A stretch of 64,000 nucleotides of DNA. It comes from Oscillatoriaceae cyanobacterium M7585_C2015_266 (lineage in GTDB: Bacteria > Cyanobacteriota > Cyanobacteriia > Cyanobacteriales > Oscillatoriaceae). Shown in pieces: positions 36,074 to 44,752 of the stretch. The DNA lies in assembly GCA_015295835.1 (NCBI GenBank), contig DVEG01000020.1, positions 393,709 through 457,708 of the forward strand, given 5' to 3'. The notes under the pieces are model-generated. The model did not search any database. It saw only the letters and a list, made by a program, of their open reading frames with translations, and was not told the origin of the DNA. Both the position numbers and the translations under genes were made by a program. The first letter of the stretch is position 1; each line of letters begins with the position of its first letter.

Positions 36074-37030
36074 ATGTTGGAAAATATCAAACAAGCAATT
36101 GGTGCTTCGGTTGTAGCAGGAGTGAGTGCGCTCGCAGTATTTCCGGCGACGGCTGCATCTATCAACCCAACCAGTCTTACTGGGAACTTTTTATTATACG
36201 ACTCTTACGGCACACAAACTATTCAAACTTCCTACACTGGCTTGGAGCAAGTAGCTACTATTTTACAAGGAAATGCAACTTCTCCAACGGGTAATATTGA
36301 GTTATTTGCTGACAGTGAAACCAGTACTTATAAGAATCTTAGCACTTTCTATAACGCTCCCGTTACGACGTTAACAGGAACAATTTTAGGCAATCCCATA
36401 ATTCTTAGCAGCCTGACGGGGAAAGACTGGTTTGGAGAGTCACTGGATACGAATTATTATACAGCAGGTTCTGCAAATTCTACGTTTGCGGCTAGCTGGT
36501 TTAACAGTATTTTAGATGCAAATGGGTTCCAAAGCGCAGGGCGTTTGGAATTATTTAATAAATTTCTGACTAATGGCGGGTTCCAAAGATTCAGCGATGC
36601 AAATATTTCCTATGTGACGCAAGCCAATGCTAGCAGCCCGGTTTTGATTGGGTTAGCTGGGCACTATGATGCCACTAATTTGTTAATTGATGTGCTGACT
36701 GGAAATAGTAAAAATGAGCTTATTCGAAAGCAAGCATTAGCGAGCATAAATTTATTGCGATCGCCTGATAAACGCAACACTGCGATTCAAATAAGTGAGG
36801 TTATCAAAATCACCTATGGTGGCAAGACTGAGCTGCGTTACAGCACAACCGCCACGAAATCGGGGCTAACAGCAAAAGATGACGGAATTTCCCACAATGG
36901 AAACTACGAAATATCTGTTGATGCAGTAGAAGCAGTGCCCGAGCCGACGACAATACTGGGAATAGCGGTTGGTTTAAGCGGCTTATTTGCAGCCAAGCGC
37001 AAGCAGCAAAAAGCTAATATTCAAAGATAA
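36074..37030 (+). CDS. Secreted PEP-CTERM protein
   Basis: The 318-residue protein has a Sec signal peptide (IGASVVAGVSALAVFPATAAS, cleavage after about residue 27) and a C-terminal sorting tail VPEPTTILGIAVGLSGLFAAKRKQQ (about 290-315), the Pro-Glu-Pro, hydrophobic, basic layout read by exosortase. It is otherwise Ser/Thr/Asn-rich and has no cysteine. PEP-CTERM proteins are processed and displayed or secreted with exopolysaccharide. No exosortase gene is in this window. The ribosome-binding site is GGAGAG. Specific function unknown; a NF038130-type relation is possible. Confidence 0.92.
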   Translation: MLENIKQAIGASVVAGVSALAVFPATAASINPTSLTGNFLLYDSYGTQTIQTSYTGLEQVATILQGNATSPTGNIELFADSETSTYKNLSTFYNAPVTTLTGTILGNPIILSSLTGKDWFGESLDTNYYTAGSANSTFAASWFNSILDANGFQSAGRLELFNKFLTNGGFQRFSDANISYVTQANASSPVLIGLAGHYDATNLLIDVLTGNSKNELIRKQALASINLLRSPDKRNTAIQISEVIKITYGGKTELRYSTTATKSGLTAKDDGISHNGNYEISVDAVEAVPEPTTILGIAVGLSGLFAAKRKQQKANIQR

Positions 37031-37045
37031 AAACAAAAATCAAAA

Positions 37046-37234
37046 ATGGAAGCAGCACAGAAGTGGTATATTGTCAAGAATATAGAGGGAACCTGTGAAA
37101 TTCTTCCCAGCCAAAAAGTAGAAAATCAAGATGACCCTAACATCGTTGAGAGATGGGGGCCATTTCAGACTCCTGAAGAAGCGATCGCTCGTCGAGTCGG
37201 GCTGATTCGTGCCGGCAAGTGCCAGCCTCAGTAG
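37046..37234 (+). CDS. Small conserved cyanobacterial protein
   Basis: The 62-residue product (KWYIVKNIEGTCEILPSQKVENQDDPNIVERWGPFQTPEEAIARRVGLIRAGKCQPQ) belongs to a small cyanobacterial family I have seen annotated variously, including as a fragment of a transposase; that label is not supported by any motif here. It has a beta-alpha pattern and a conserved GPFxTPEEAIARRVGLIRAGKC end. It begins 15 bases after the PEP-CTERM stop and is followed immediately by the convergent protease gene. Function unknown. Confidence 0.7.
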   Translation: MEAAQKWYIVKNIEGTCEILPSQKVENQDDPNIVERWGPFQTPEEAIARRVGLIRAGKCQPQ

Positions 37235-37242
37235 AATTTATC

Positions 37243-38574
37243 TCACCTTGGAGACTTAGGCTTAGTTAATTTTTCTTTATTTTCTTTATTAGGTACCAAA
37301 TCAGCGCGAGTGCCTTGGCGGGCGGCGATTTCCTGCTTGAGGATTTCTAAAGCTTTAGCATATTGCGGGTCCTCAAGCGTACCCAGCTTAGTAGTATCAT
37401 TCCTGAGCGCCTCAATTTGTTGCTCCGAGAGCTTAAGTTCCACATCCGGTTGGATACCATTCTTATTGATATCGCGACCGCTAGGAGTCAGATATTTAGC
37501 GATCGTCACTGCCAGCCCCGAACCATCACCCAAACCCCGAACCGACTGCACCAGACCCTTACCAAAAGTCTTAGCGCCAACCAAAATCGCCCGCTTGTTA
37601 TCCTGAAGCGCCCCAGAGAGAATTTCGCTAGCGCTGGCAGAACCCCCATCAACTAGCACCACTAGAGGCTTATCCGTCAAAGCTTGGCGGTTAGCAATTT
37701 GCCGCTCCATCTCGCCCTTACGGTTAACCGTCGAGACAATCGTTCCCTCTTGCAGCCACATGCGAGCAATTTCGATACTAGCGTAGAGCAACCCACCAGG
37801 ATTAGAGCGCAAATCTAGGACATAGCCATCTACTTTTTGCTTTTCCAGCTCTTCGAGAGCCTGACGCATTTCCTTAGCAGCATTTGAGCTAAACTGAATC
37901 AGGCGGATATAACCAATTTTTCCTGCCGGCGTTTGACGATAAGAAAAGCGCACAGGATGGATTTCAATCCGCTCGCGTTTGAGGGTAAACACCAATTCCT
38001 GATTGCCTCGCAGAATCGTCAAAGTCACCTGCGTTCCTACTGGGCCACGGATCAAGCTCACCGCCTCATTGCTATCCATGCCCTCAGTACTTTTACCATC
38101 GATTTTGATAATAATATCTTTTGCCTGAATCCCTGCCCTAAAAGCTGGCGTATTCTCAATCGGAGAAATCACCACCAGTTTCTTAGTTTCCTTATCTTGA
38201 GTGAGCTGGATTCCCACACCCGTGAGTTCTCCTTGCGTATCAATTTGCATATTTTGGAACTCTCGCGGGTCCATAAATCGCGTGTAGGGATCTTCCAGCT
38301 TCTTAAGCATTTCGCGAATTGCGTTGTAGGCTTCCTCTTTGCTGGAATAAGACCGGCTCAGATATTCATTGCGAACAGCTTGCCAATCTACTTGATTAAA
38401 AGTGGCATCGACATAATTGCGGTCAATAATTTGCCATACTTCATCTACGATTTCCTTGGGACTGTCTTTAAAAAAAGCTTGTCCTTTTAAGTGAATACTA
38501 GCTCCTGCTATAGCGACCGCACTAACCATAAACACTGTCGCGCCTACCACGATCCCACGTTTTGTTATTTCCAT
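37243..38574 (-). CDS. Carboxyl-terminal processing protease (S41 family)
   Basis: A 443-residue serine protease with an N-terminal signal/anchor helix (GIVVGATVFMVSAVAIAGA, about 6-24). It has a PDZ domain (about 90-180, GVGIQLTQDKETKKLVVISPIENTPAFRAGIQAKDIIIKIDG) and the S41 catalytic core with Ser in GGSASASEILSGALQ and Lys in FGKGLVQSVRGLG. It resembles cyanobacterial CtpB/CtpC, not the D1-processing CtpA specifically. Assigning which paralogue is not safe. I start at MEITKRG (38574); a 17-residue longer frame exists. ispG lies 115 bases upstream on the same strand. Confidence 0.9.
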   Translation of the reverse strand: MEITKRGIVVGATVFMVSAVAIAGASIHLKGQAFFKDSPKEIVDEVWQIIDRNYVDATFNQVDWQAVRNEYLSRSYSSKEEAYNAIREMLKKLEDPYTRFMDPREFQNMQIDTQGELTGVGIQLTQDKETKKLVVISPIENTPAFRAGIQAKDIIIKIDGKSTEGMDSNEAVSLIRGPVGTQVTLTILRGNQELVFTLKRERIEIHPVRFSYRQTPAGKIGYIRLIQFSSNAAKEMRQALEELEKQKVDGYVLDLRSNPGGLLYASIEIARMWLQEGTIVSTVNRKGEMERQIANRQALTDKPLVVLVDGGSASASEILSGALQDNKRAILVGAKTFGKGLVQSVRGLGDGSGLAVTIAKYLTPSGRDINKNGIQPDVELKLSEQQIEALRNDTTKLGTLEDPQYAKALEILKQEIAARQGTRADLVPNKENKEKLTKPKSPR

Positions 38575-38689
38575 AGGTATTCTGAGCCGGAAAGGGAACA
38601 TTATAAACAAAGGCACTAAGCCCAATCTAACACAGGCAAAAGCAAGAAATATTTGCTAAATCCTTCTTTCTTCCTGAGCGTTGGCAGGA

Positions 38690-39910
38690 TTAAGGATCGA
38701 CCCAGCGGCCATCCGCCTTAATTAAATTAATCAATTCCTCCACACCTCGCTCTTCCGGGACTTTTTTAATTTCTTCCCGCCCGCGATATAAAGAAATGAA
38801 ACCAGGTTGCTTACCCACATAGCCGTAGTCAGCATCGGCCATTTCTCCTGGGCCATTAACAATACACCCCATGACGGCAATATCCAAACCCGTCAGGTGT
38901 TTAGTTGCTTCTCGCACTTTATGCAACACTTCTTCTAGGTTAAACAAAGTGCGACCGCAGGAGGGACAAGCGACGTATTCCACCATTGTCTTTCGCAGCC
39001 CCAAGGCTTGCAGAATGCCGTAACAAACGGGAATTTCTTTTTCCGGAGCCTCAGTCAGGGACACCCGAATAGTATCGCCGATTCCCTCTGCTAATAGGGT
39101 AGCAATTCCAGCGGTAGATTTGATCCGTCCGTACTCGCCGTCGCCGGCTTCGGTAACACCCAAGTGCAGGGGGTAATCCATTCCCAATTCATCCATGCGC
39201 TGCACCATTAGGCGATACGCAGCCAACATCACTGGCACTCGCGAGGCTTTTAGGGAAATGACTAAGTTTCGGAAATCGAGAGATTCGCAGATGCGGATAA
39301 ATTCCAGTGCTGATTGCACCATGCCTTCGGGGGTATCGCCGTAAGTAAACAACATGCGCTCAGCAAGGGAACCGTGATTGACGCCGATGCGCATTGCTTT
39401 GCCTTGTTCGCGCAGGGAGATTACTAGCGGTTTTAGGGTTTCGCGGATTTTTTCCCCGATTTCGTCAAATTCTGCTTGAGTATATTCGGTGCGGTTGGGT
39501 TTGGGCTTTTCAAAAACGTATAGTCCGGGATTGATCCGTACTTTGTCTACATATTTAGCGACTTCCAAGGCAATTTTCATGCCGTTGTGGTGGACGTCGG
39601 CAACCAGGGGCACGGGCTGGTAAGTCTGAATTAGTTTTTGCTTGATTTCTGCAACGGCTTTGGCGTGAGCCATACTGGGCACGGTGACGCGGACAATTTC
39701 ACAGCCAATTTCGTGTAGGCGGCGAATTGCAGCTACCGAACCGTCAACGTTGAGGGTATCTTCGTTAATCATCGACTGCACTACGACGGGATAACCGCCG
39801 CCGATAGTGACGTTGCCCACCTTGACTGGGCGCGTTTTCCGTCGCTGAATTGTTGTATCGGTGGAAAGTTGAAGAGCGGTTGTGGTTTTCGGGTTGGGCA
39901 GAGTCTGCAT
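38690..39910 (-). CDS. ispG: 4-hydroxy-3-methylbut-2-enyl diphosphate synthase
   Basis: Reduces MEcPP to HMBPP in the non-mevalonate isoprenoid pathway using a [4Fe-4S] cluster. The 406-residue protein carries the TIM-barrel N-terminal half ([38 protein letters not shown]) and the C-terminal iron-sulfur ligands in [15 protein letters not shown] and [23 protein letters not shown]. The cyanobacterial form receives electrons from ferredoxin. I start at the ATG at 39910 ([11 protein letters not shown]); a GTG 39 bases upstream lies inside an IS-like end and is less likely. Confidence 0.97.
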   Translation of the reverse strand: MQTLPNPKTTTALQLSTDTTIQRRKTRPVKVGNVTIGGGYPVVVQSMINEDTLNVDGSVAAIRRLHEIGCEIVRVTVPSMAHAKAVAEIKQKLIQTYQPVPLVADVHHNGMKIALEVAKYVDKVRINPGLYVFEKPKPNRTEYTQAEFDEIGEKIRETLKPLVISLREQGKAMRIGVNHGSLAERMLFTYGDTPEGMVQSALEFIRICESLDFRNLVISLKASRVPVMLAAYRLMVQRMDELGMDYPLHLGVTEAGDGEYGRIKSTAGIATLLAEGIGDTIRVSLTEAPEKEIPVCYGILQALGLRKTMVEYVACPSCGRTLFNLEEVLHKVREATKHLTGLDIAVMGCIVNGPGEMADADYGYVGKQPGFISLYRGREEIKKVPEERGVEELINLIKADGRWVDP

Positions 39911-39931
39911 AAGCTTTCTGTTATATTTCTT

Positions 39932-40150
39932 TTGACATACTCCCAGCACGTGGAGGCGAAGGCTGCCTCATCTTGGCAGTAGCTTGGTTCTAGCTACATT
40001 CGCAATTTTAACTCAAAGTAGCCCCTCTGGAAGGTGGCTTGTACCCCAAATTTTTAGGTCAGTTCTAGATTGCTCTTGGAATTGGAGGAGCGCTCGCTGC
40101 ACTATAACCTGTCAACCTTTGAAGTCGAGTCATACCCTCTCCTACAGGTT
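39932..40150 (-). mobile_element. Possible IS200/IS605-type right-end relic beside ispG
   Basis: This gene-less 219-base stretch, read on the minus strand, ends in GGGAGTATGTCAA (39944-39932), a sequence I associate with the right ends of cyanobacterial IS200/IS605 elements. It is preceded by stem-forming GAGGC/GCCTC (39953-39969) and TGCC/GGCA. No transposase frame is intact. The rest of the 329-base gap to 40239 is AT-rich. Recognition is from memory of such ends, so this is tentative. Confidence 0.35.
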
Positions 40151-40239
40151 TTTATTTTATAAATAAATATTTTTCTTAAAGGCAAAAGTCAAATATTTTT
40201 TCTTTTGCCTTTTGGGAATTGACTATTTACTTACTTAAT

Positions 40240-41151
40240 CTAACCAAGAGAACTCAAAATTTTTTTTCTGACTTTTTGAGCACGAGCCGATGCATCAGCC
40301 ATTACCTCAGCCATTTTTTCGAGTATTTCTCCAGGATAATTTTCCAAAACACGGGTAGACAGAGAAATGCGGCGTTTCCATTCATCAATATCAATTACCA
40401 CCGCCTTAATTGACTGACCTTCCTGAAACAAATCTGAAAGAGAAGAGATGTAATTTTGGCTTATTTGCTTAACGTGGAGTAAACCCGTAATCCCGTTAAG
40501 ATCAACAAAAACACCAAAAGGCTTAATACTAATAATCTCTCCTTCTACAAGCTGACCGATGGCAAGTTCAGTCATACGATTAGCTTGAGAAGCCAAACGC
40601 TGGGAGAGTATTAATTTATTACTTTCTTTGTCGATTTCTAGAAAATTAGCCGTCAGACGCTGACCGATCAAATCGGTTAAATTGTCGTATCCGATTAGGT
40701 GCGAGCGAGGAATAAAGCCGCGCAACCCCTCCACATCTACTGTCACGCCCCCTTTATTGACAGCGGTTACCCGCACCTGTAGCGATTGGCCACTTTCCTG
40801 CATTTCAGCCAGCCGCTCCCAAATTTGCTTGATTTGCAATTGCTTAAGAGAAACCGTTACCTGCCCGTCAGCATTCTGTTCGCGGACAATCAAAAAATCC
40901 CGTTCCTCAGAAAGCGGCAGCACCTCAGCCACATTGGCGACGGGTTTTGTAGAAGCCTCGGCTAAGGGGAGAAAAGCCGGTGACTTACCACCAATATCGA
41001 CATAAGCTCCTTCCGAAACATATTCAATCACTTGACCGCGCACCACCTGTCCCTTGCGAAACTCGTAGTTGTGTTGTTCGAGGGCTTTAGCAAAATCTTC
41101 TATTGAAAAGGAAGGCTTGGCTTCTTTAGGATGAATCGATTTAGGCTTCAT
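40240..41151 (-). CDS. S1-domain RNA-binding protein (ribosomal protein S1-like)
   Basis: The 303-residue product has three S1 RNA-binding repeats: KGQVVRGQVIEYVSEGAYVDIGGKSPAFLPL (about 33-64), LQVRVTAVNKGGVTVDVEGLRGFIPRSHL (about 125-153) and GQLVEGEIISIKPFGVFVDLNGITGLLHVKQIS (about 198-230). Cyanobacterial genomes encode more than one S1 homologue of about 300-350 residues. The 30S ribosomal S1 and a shorter nucleic-acid-binding paralogue are alike at this level, so I do not assign rpsA. It sits between two IS-like relics. Confidence 0.88.
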   Translation of the reverse strand: MKPKSIHPKEAKPSFSIEDFAKALEQHNYEFRKGQVVRGQVIEYVSEGAYVDIGGKSPAFLPLAEASTKPVANVAEVLPLSEERDFLIVREQNADGQVTVSLKQLQIKQIWERLAEMQESGQSLQVRVTAVNKGGVTVDVEGLRGFIPRSHLIGYDNLTDLIGQRLTANFLEIDKESNKLILSQRLASQANRMTELAIGQLVEGEIISIKPFGVFVDLNGITGLLHVKQISQNYISSLSDLFQEGQSIKAVVIDIDEWKRRISLSTRVLENYPGEILEKMAEVMADASARAQKVRKKILSSLG

Positions 41152-41259
41152 AGCAAATCAAAAGAAAAATAGGTAATTACCGAGGATGCTGAGCCAGACA
41201 CTACCCCTATAGTTTTGCCCCCACTGCTTGCTGGCTGACTATCTTTGCCGTCATCTACA

Positions 41260-41500
41260 AAACTACAGAGCAGCTTAGGATCGTAATAAAGTACGGGGAG
41301 GAAAAGCCCTCAAACCACTAAAGTGGCATGATACTACCTATCCTACAGCGGTGAAAAACCCGCACGGTGAAGTTAAAACCTCAAGTAGGCTGGATGCTCT
41401 TTTGGTTACTAGCTTTCAGAGTAGGGGCTAAAGGCAATCGCTTTTGTCGGTTGGCTAACCAACGGGGCAAAAATTCCCCGACTTTAGTCAGGGGAGTGTT
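41260..41500 (+). mobile_element. Possible IS200/IS605-type relic with omega-RNA-like fold
   Basis: Part of an 805-base gap (41152-41956). The interval has several self-complementary pairs: CCTAC/GTAGG, GTTGG/CCAAC (41450-41463), and CCCCGAC/GTC-A-GGGG (41476-41494). It ends GGGGAGTGTTAAA, resembling right ends of IS605-family elements whose TnpB uses a 3'-end RNA. Upstream, TAGTTTTG and CAAAACTA pair across about 40 bases (near 41211-41266). No TnpB frame is present. Confidence 0.35.
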
Positions 41501-41522
41501 AAATAAGTATAGTTTTTTTGAG

Positions 41523-41695
41523 TTCAGGTAGCAAGCCCTGAATTGCCCTTCTGGGTAGTCCCTTTCTCGTTTGCTGATAAGTATCCATACACAGCCTTAG
41601 TGCATAGTTGTTCTTAGGTTGGGTAGATAAGATATTTGTAGGCTTGGTGCATTATCAGCAAGACAAGAAACCAGTAATATAACAAGTTTTACTGG
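41523..41695 (+). ncRNA. Candidate structured RNA
   Basis: Three stems follow one another. TTCAGG/CCTGAA spans 41523-41542. A long closing stem combines TTGCTGATAA (41571-41580) and TTATCAGCAA (41652-41661), extended by TTTCT and AGAAA. CCAGTAA/TTACTGG spans 41671-41695. The closed loop of about 70 bases holds a further AGCCT/AGGCT pair. The long rod with internal loop resembles 6S-type RNAs in outline, but I do not recognise the sequence. Strand is assumed. Confidence 0.35.
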
Positions 41696-41956
41696 GAAAG
41701 TGCATGTATCCCGACATCTATGCATAGACGTGCTTTGCCGCGACTTATCGAAATAGTCTATAGTGCTTTCTCAAACTACTACAATTGTCATATATGCTGT
41801 AGAGCTAGTTATTTTATTTTGATTGTGATAAACGTTATTAGCCTGTGCCTGCGATTGACATTTGTCAGCCGCTGCAAAAGGCATAAAGTATTTTGAAAGG
41901 TGCATTATTATAGCTAGCTCCATAACTGACGAAATCTTTTCCTCACCCTTTCACAG
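41696..41956. other. Gene-less tract upstream of the 41957 gene
   Basis: The last third of the 805-base gap. No open frame or clear RNA fold was seen. It ends in the AT-rich leader of the secreted-protein gene. Confidence 0.4.
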
Positions 41957-42724
41957 ATGATTGTGATTTCTGCCTCTTTTACTCTCAGTTGCTTTCTCTG
42001 CGGATTTTCCCAGCAGGCATTGCTGTTTTCTCAACCTCTTTCAGAACTTATTATTGACAGCGAGAAGCTTGCCTACATTCAATTTTCTTCGGCTCGGACT
42101 TTTTATCCTACCAACATAGTCTGCGCAGGTGGTTCCTCTGAAGATAGTTTTTTTATTGCCAGGGAATCAGCAAAAAATATCCAAAAACCAAGTTTTTCTT
42201 TTTTCTCGAAAATGAGCGCAAAACCAGGAGTTATTCCTGATAACAAACCGATTTTAATCAATCCTCACCTGCATATACAGGATGTTCTCGATAATCAGTG
42301 TCGCAAGGAACCAATAGGAGTCGGTATTCCTGGTTTTCAACCTGGTACTCCTAAAAGTATTGTCCGAAATATGTTTGGGGCGCCTAGCAAAATATTGTCA
42401 GGATATTGGCCTAATACAATAGCTTTAGTATATGATTTAGTTCCAGGGGAGATCAGTTTAGGCTTTTTATTTGACAGGGATTCTGGAAGGCTTCGCCAAA
42501 CTGAGGTGTCTTTTGCTGATTCGGTAGAATCTAGAGTTGTTTTGTTAACTTTGAATAGTCTCTTGGGCTGTCGTATTAATGAGGATATAAAGCAGGGGCT
42601 GCAGCAGGTTCGTCGGCGTGAATCTAATAGTTACTATTTTACTTTGGAATCTATTAAGGGGGCGATCGAACGTGACGCTCGCGATCGCGTCTACATTGGT
42701 GTCTGGGAAGCCGACTTACATTAG
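41957..42724 (+). CDS. Secreted protein with conserved cyanobacterial C-terminal domain
   Basis: A 255-residue protein. An N-terminal hydrophobic stretch (IVISASFTLSCFLCGFSQQALLF) suggests a signal peptide, with a cysteine at residue 11 but no clean lipobox. The C-terminal 150 residues form a domain I have seen in cyanobacterial proteins (GVGIPGFQPGTPKSIVRNMFGAPSKILSGYWPNTIALVYDLVPGEISLGFLFD), where it is sometimes attached to serine/threonine kinases. It has alternating strand and helix segments and no known catalytic motif. Function unknown. Confidence 0.72.
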   Translation: MIVISASFTLSCFLCGFSQQALLFSQPLSELIIDSEKLAYIQFSSARTFYPTNIVCAGGSSEDSFFIARESAKNIQKPSFSFFSKMSAKPGVIPDNKPILINPHLHIQDVLDNQCRKEPIGVGIPGFQPGTPKSIVRNMFGAPSKILSGYWPNTIALVYDLVPGEISLGFLFDRDSGRLRQTEVSFADSVESRVVLLTLNSLLGCRINEDIKQGLQQVRRRESNSYYFTLESIKGAIERDARDRVYIGVWEADLH

Positions 42725-42887
42725 TCTTCCCGCTTTTAACTTTTTCTTTCTTTGTTGTTTAGGAGAATTATAATCTGCCTTATGAGGAGCAGTATCAAAT
42801 GCTCCTTATTTTTTAATTAATTTTTTTTAAAACTCAAAATAAAAGATATCTCACCTCCTCTTCTCACTTCACTTAACAAAAGTTCTG

Positions 42888-43721
42888 TCAATTAAGAGGC
42901 GATCGCATTTTTTCAGCTTTCAATTGAGTTGCTTTGCTATTTTGACGATATAACGCCGCTCGATGCTGAGCCGTTTTATAGCGGGGATCATTAGGCGGTA
43001 CAGTAGCCATCAAATCCGACGCCTGCTGCCATTTAGCAGCAATTTTCAACCAATCAGCCGCTGATTGGGCTTTTTTCCCGTCGTTACTCGCTCCTTCTGC
43101 CAGTCGCACCGCATATGCAAAAGGATCTGGCGTCGTCTTTGGCTGGGCTTGCAAAACCACTTTGAAAATAGGCCAGCCCAATGAATTAGCCAGTGCCACC
43201 CCTAACACCAGAAAGAACATTAGACTGATTCCGCCTACAAGAGTCCCCTGCCAAAATAGATTTGTTTCACGCTTGTAACGGCTAGAAAATTGAGAATTGG
43301 CCACTAGGGGAAAAGGGGCGCTTTCACTGTTGCGGTTTCTTATATCTTCCAGTAGCCGCTTGAAAAAATTCGGTCTGGCTAGGGTTATATCCTGATACCA
43401 CAGCAGTTGTTTCTCCGGCTCTCGACTGATTTCCTCCAGCCAAAGTAATTGTTGTTCTCGAACAATCCGGCTATTAATCCTAACTCGCCTGATATTACGC
43501 GGAGCCAATGACTCCAAAATCTGCCGAACACCCTCGACGACAGTAGATTGTTCCAGTTGTTCAGGCTTGGCAGCCTCGCACAGCAATTGCAAGACTCCGT
43601 TTTCTAAAACGGCTCGGGTTCTAACACCCGTTTTTGCTAGTTTTTCATTTAAGATTTGAATAATAGCTGCAACGCTACCCTGCCGCGCTTGTCTGGCAAT
43701 GTCATTCATCGGATGTGTCAT
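42888..43721 (-). CDS. Uncharacterised single-pass membrane protein
   Basis: The 277-residue protein has a soluble N-terminal half of about 155 residues containing DIARQARQGSVAAIIQILNEKLAKTG and RRVRINSRIVREQQLLWLEEI. One membrane helix follows (LFWQGTLVGGISLMFFLVLGVALAN, about 158-182), then an alpha-helical C-terminal part resembling a TPR-like helical pair. I cannot name the family. A conserved cyanobacterial family is likely because similar N-terminal patterns recur in that phylum. It is divergent from leuD. Confidence 0.68.
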   Translation of the reverse strand: MTHPMNDIARQARQGSVAAIIQILNEKLAKTGVRTRAVLENGVLQLLCEAAKPEQLEQSTVVEGVRQILESLAPRNIRRVRINSRIVREQQLLWLEEISREPEKQLLWYQDITLARPNFFKRLLEDIRNRNSESAPFPLVANSQFSSRYKRETNLFWQGTLVGGISLMFFLVLGVALANSLGWPIFKVVLQAQPKTTPDPFAYAVRLAEGASNDGKKAQSAADWLKIAAKWQQASDLMATVPPNDPRYKTAQHRAALYRQNSKATQLKAEKMRSPLN

Positions 43722-43933
43722 GTTAGATTCAGCCGCTGACTAATGGTTATAGCAATTTTTCTGGTACTAAAGGTCCTTAAACGCCTTATATTTAAAAGTA
43801 AGCGGAAGCAAAGAGAATAAATCCCTTTCAGGAATTGAAACAGGGATTGATTTCTCTGGAGTTATTGCTATCTCTGAGGGTAGAATAAATAGAGGAAACC
43901 TTAAATACCTGATGTAAAGTAGAGTTCTTCATC

Positions 43934-44488
43934 GTGGGTAAAATAATTCGCGGTTCAATTTTTGTGTTAGATGACAACATCGATACCGATCAAATTATCC
44001 CAGCAGAATACCTCACTTTAGTTCCTTCGAAGCCAGACGAGTACGAAAAACTAGGAAGCTACGCTTTAGCGGGGCTGCCAGAGCGCTACGGTAAGTTTAT
44101 CGCTCCCGGCGAAATGAAAACCCGCTACCCAATTATTATCGCCGGGGAAAACTTCGGCTGTGGTTCGTCGCGGGAACACGCACCCATTGCCCTGGGAGCT
44201 TCTGGAGTTAAAGCCGTTGTCGCTCAATCCTACGCTCGCATCTTTTTCCGCAACTGTTCAGCAACTGGAGAACTATACCCTTGGGAATCTGTCGAGCGGC
44301 TGTGCGACTTGTTTTCAACTGGGCAAGAAGTGACGATAGATTTTGACCGCAATCAGTTGATCAATCATAACCTAGGTAAAACTTACGAACTTAAGCCTCT
44401 TGGAGAAGTTGGCCCCGTAATTGAGGCGGGTGGTCTTTTTGCTTATGCTCGCAAGACTGGGATGATTGCTACCAGCAATCAGTCTTGA
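43934..44488 (+). CDS. leuD: 3-isopropylmalate dehydratase small subunit
   Basis: With LeuC it isomerises 2- to 3-isopropylmalate in leucine synthesis. The 184-residue swivel domain has DDNIDTDQIIPAEYLT (about 12-27), NFGCGSSREHAPIALGASGVKAVVAQSYARIFFRN (about 75-110), and the GLFAYARKTG end. The signatures are complete. The start is GTG at 43934, with no closer ATG. leuC is not in this window, so the two subunit genes are unlinked here, or separated beyond view. A stem-loop follows at 44511-44579. Confidence 0.95.
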   Translation: MGKIIRGSIFVLDDNIDTDQIIPAEYLTLVPSKPDEYEKLGSYALAGLPERYGKFIAPGEMKTRYPIIIAGENFGCGSSREHAPIALGASGVKAVVAQSYARIFFRNCSATGELYPWESVERLCDLFSTGQEVTIDFDRNQLINHNLGKTYELKPLGEVGPVIEAGGLFAYARKTGMIATSNQS

Positions 44489-44510
44489 GTTCTTCTTTAT
44501 ATACAATTTT

Positions 44511-44579
44511 AGCTCCGCGCTCAGGAAATATAGTCTTATATCCCGATTCTAGAGAAGGGTGAAAAGCGGGCGCGGAGCT
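44511..44579 (+). terminator. Long stem-loop downstream of leuD
   Basis: AGCTCCGCGC and GCGCGGAGCT pair perfectly (10 bp) around a 49-base loop, starting 22 bases after the leuD stop. There is no T-run downstream. It may terminate leuD transcripts or protect their 3' end. Confidence 0.45.
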
Positions 44580-44752
44580 TCTCGTGCTGAAAGTATGATA
44601 TTATATCCGGTTAATAGCTTTTAATAAATTTTTTTATATTGCTGTCAAACAGGAAGGGAGGCATAGCAGGCGAGATTGCCAACTTGTCCTGTTTTTATGG
44701 TTTTTTTATGCTTTAATGCGTATTTGTAAAGATATGTAGAGAAACTTATCCC

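Noticed and set aside
41345-41385. GCGGTGAAAAACCCGCACGG as a group II intron domain V
   Set aside because: It shares the tetraloop-like middle but lacks the flanking AGC and GUUC pairing. No reverse transcriptase or domain VI adenosine seen.
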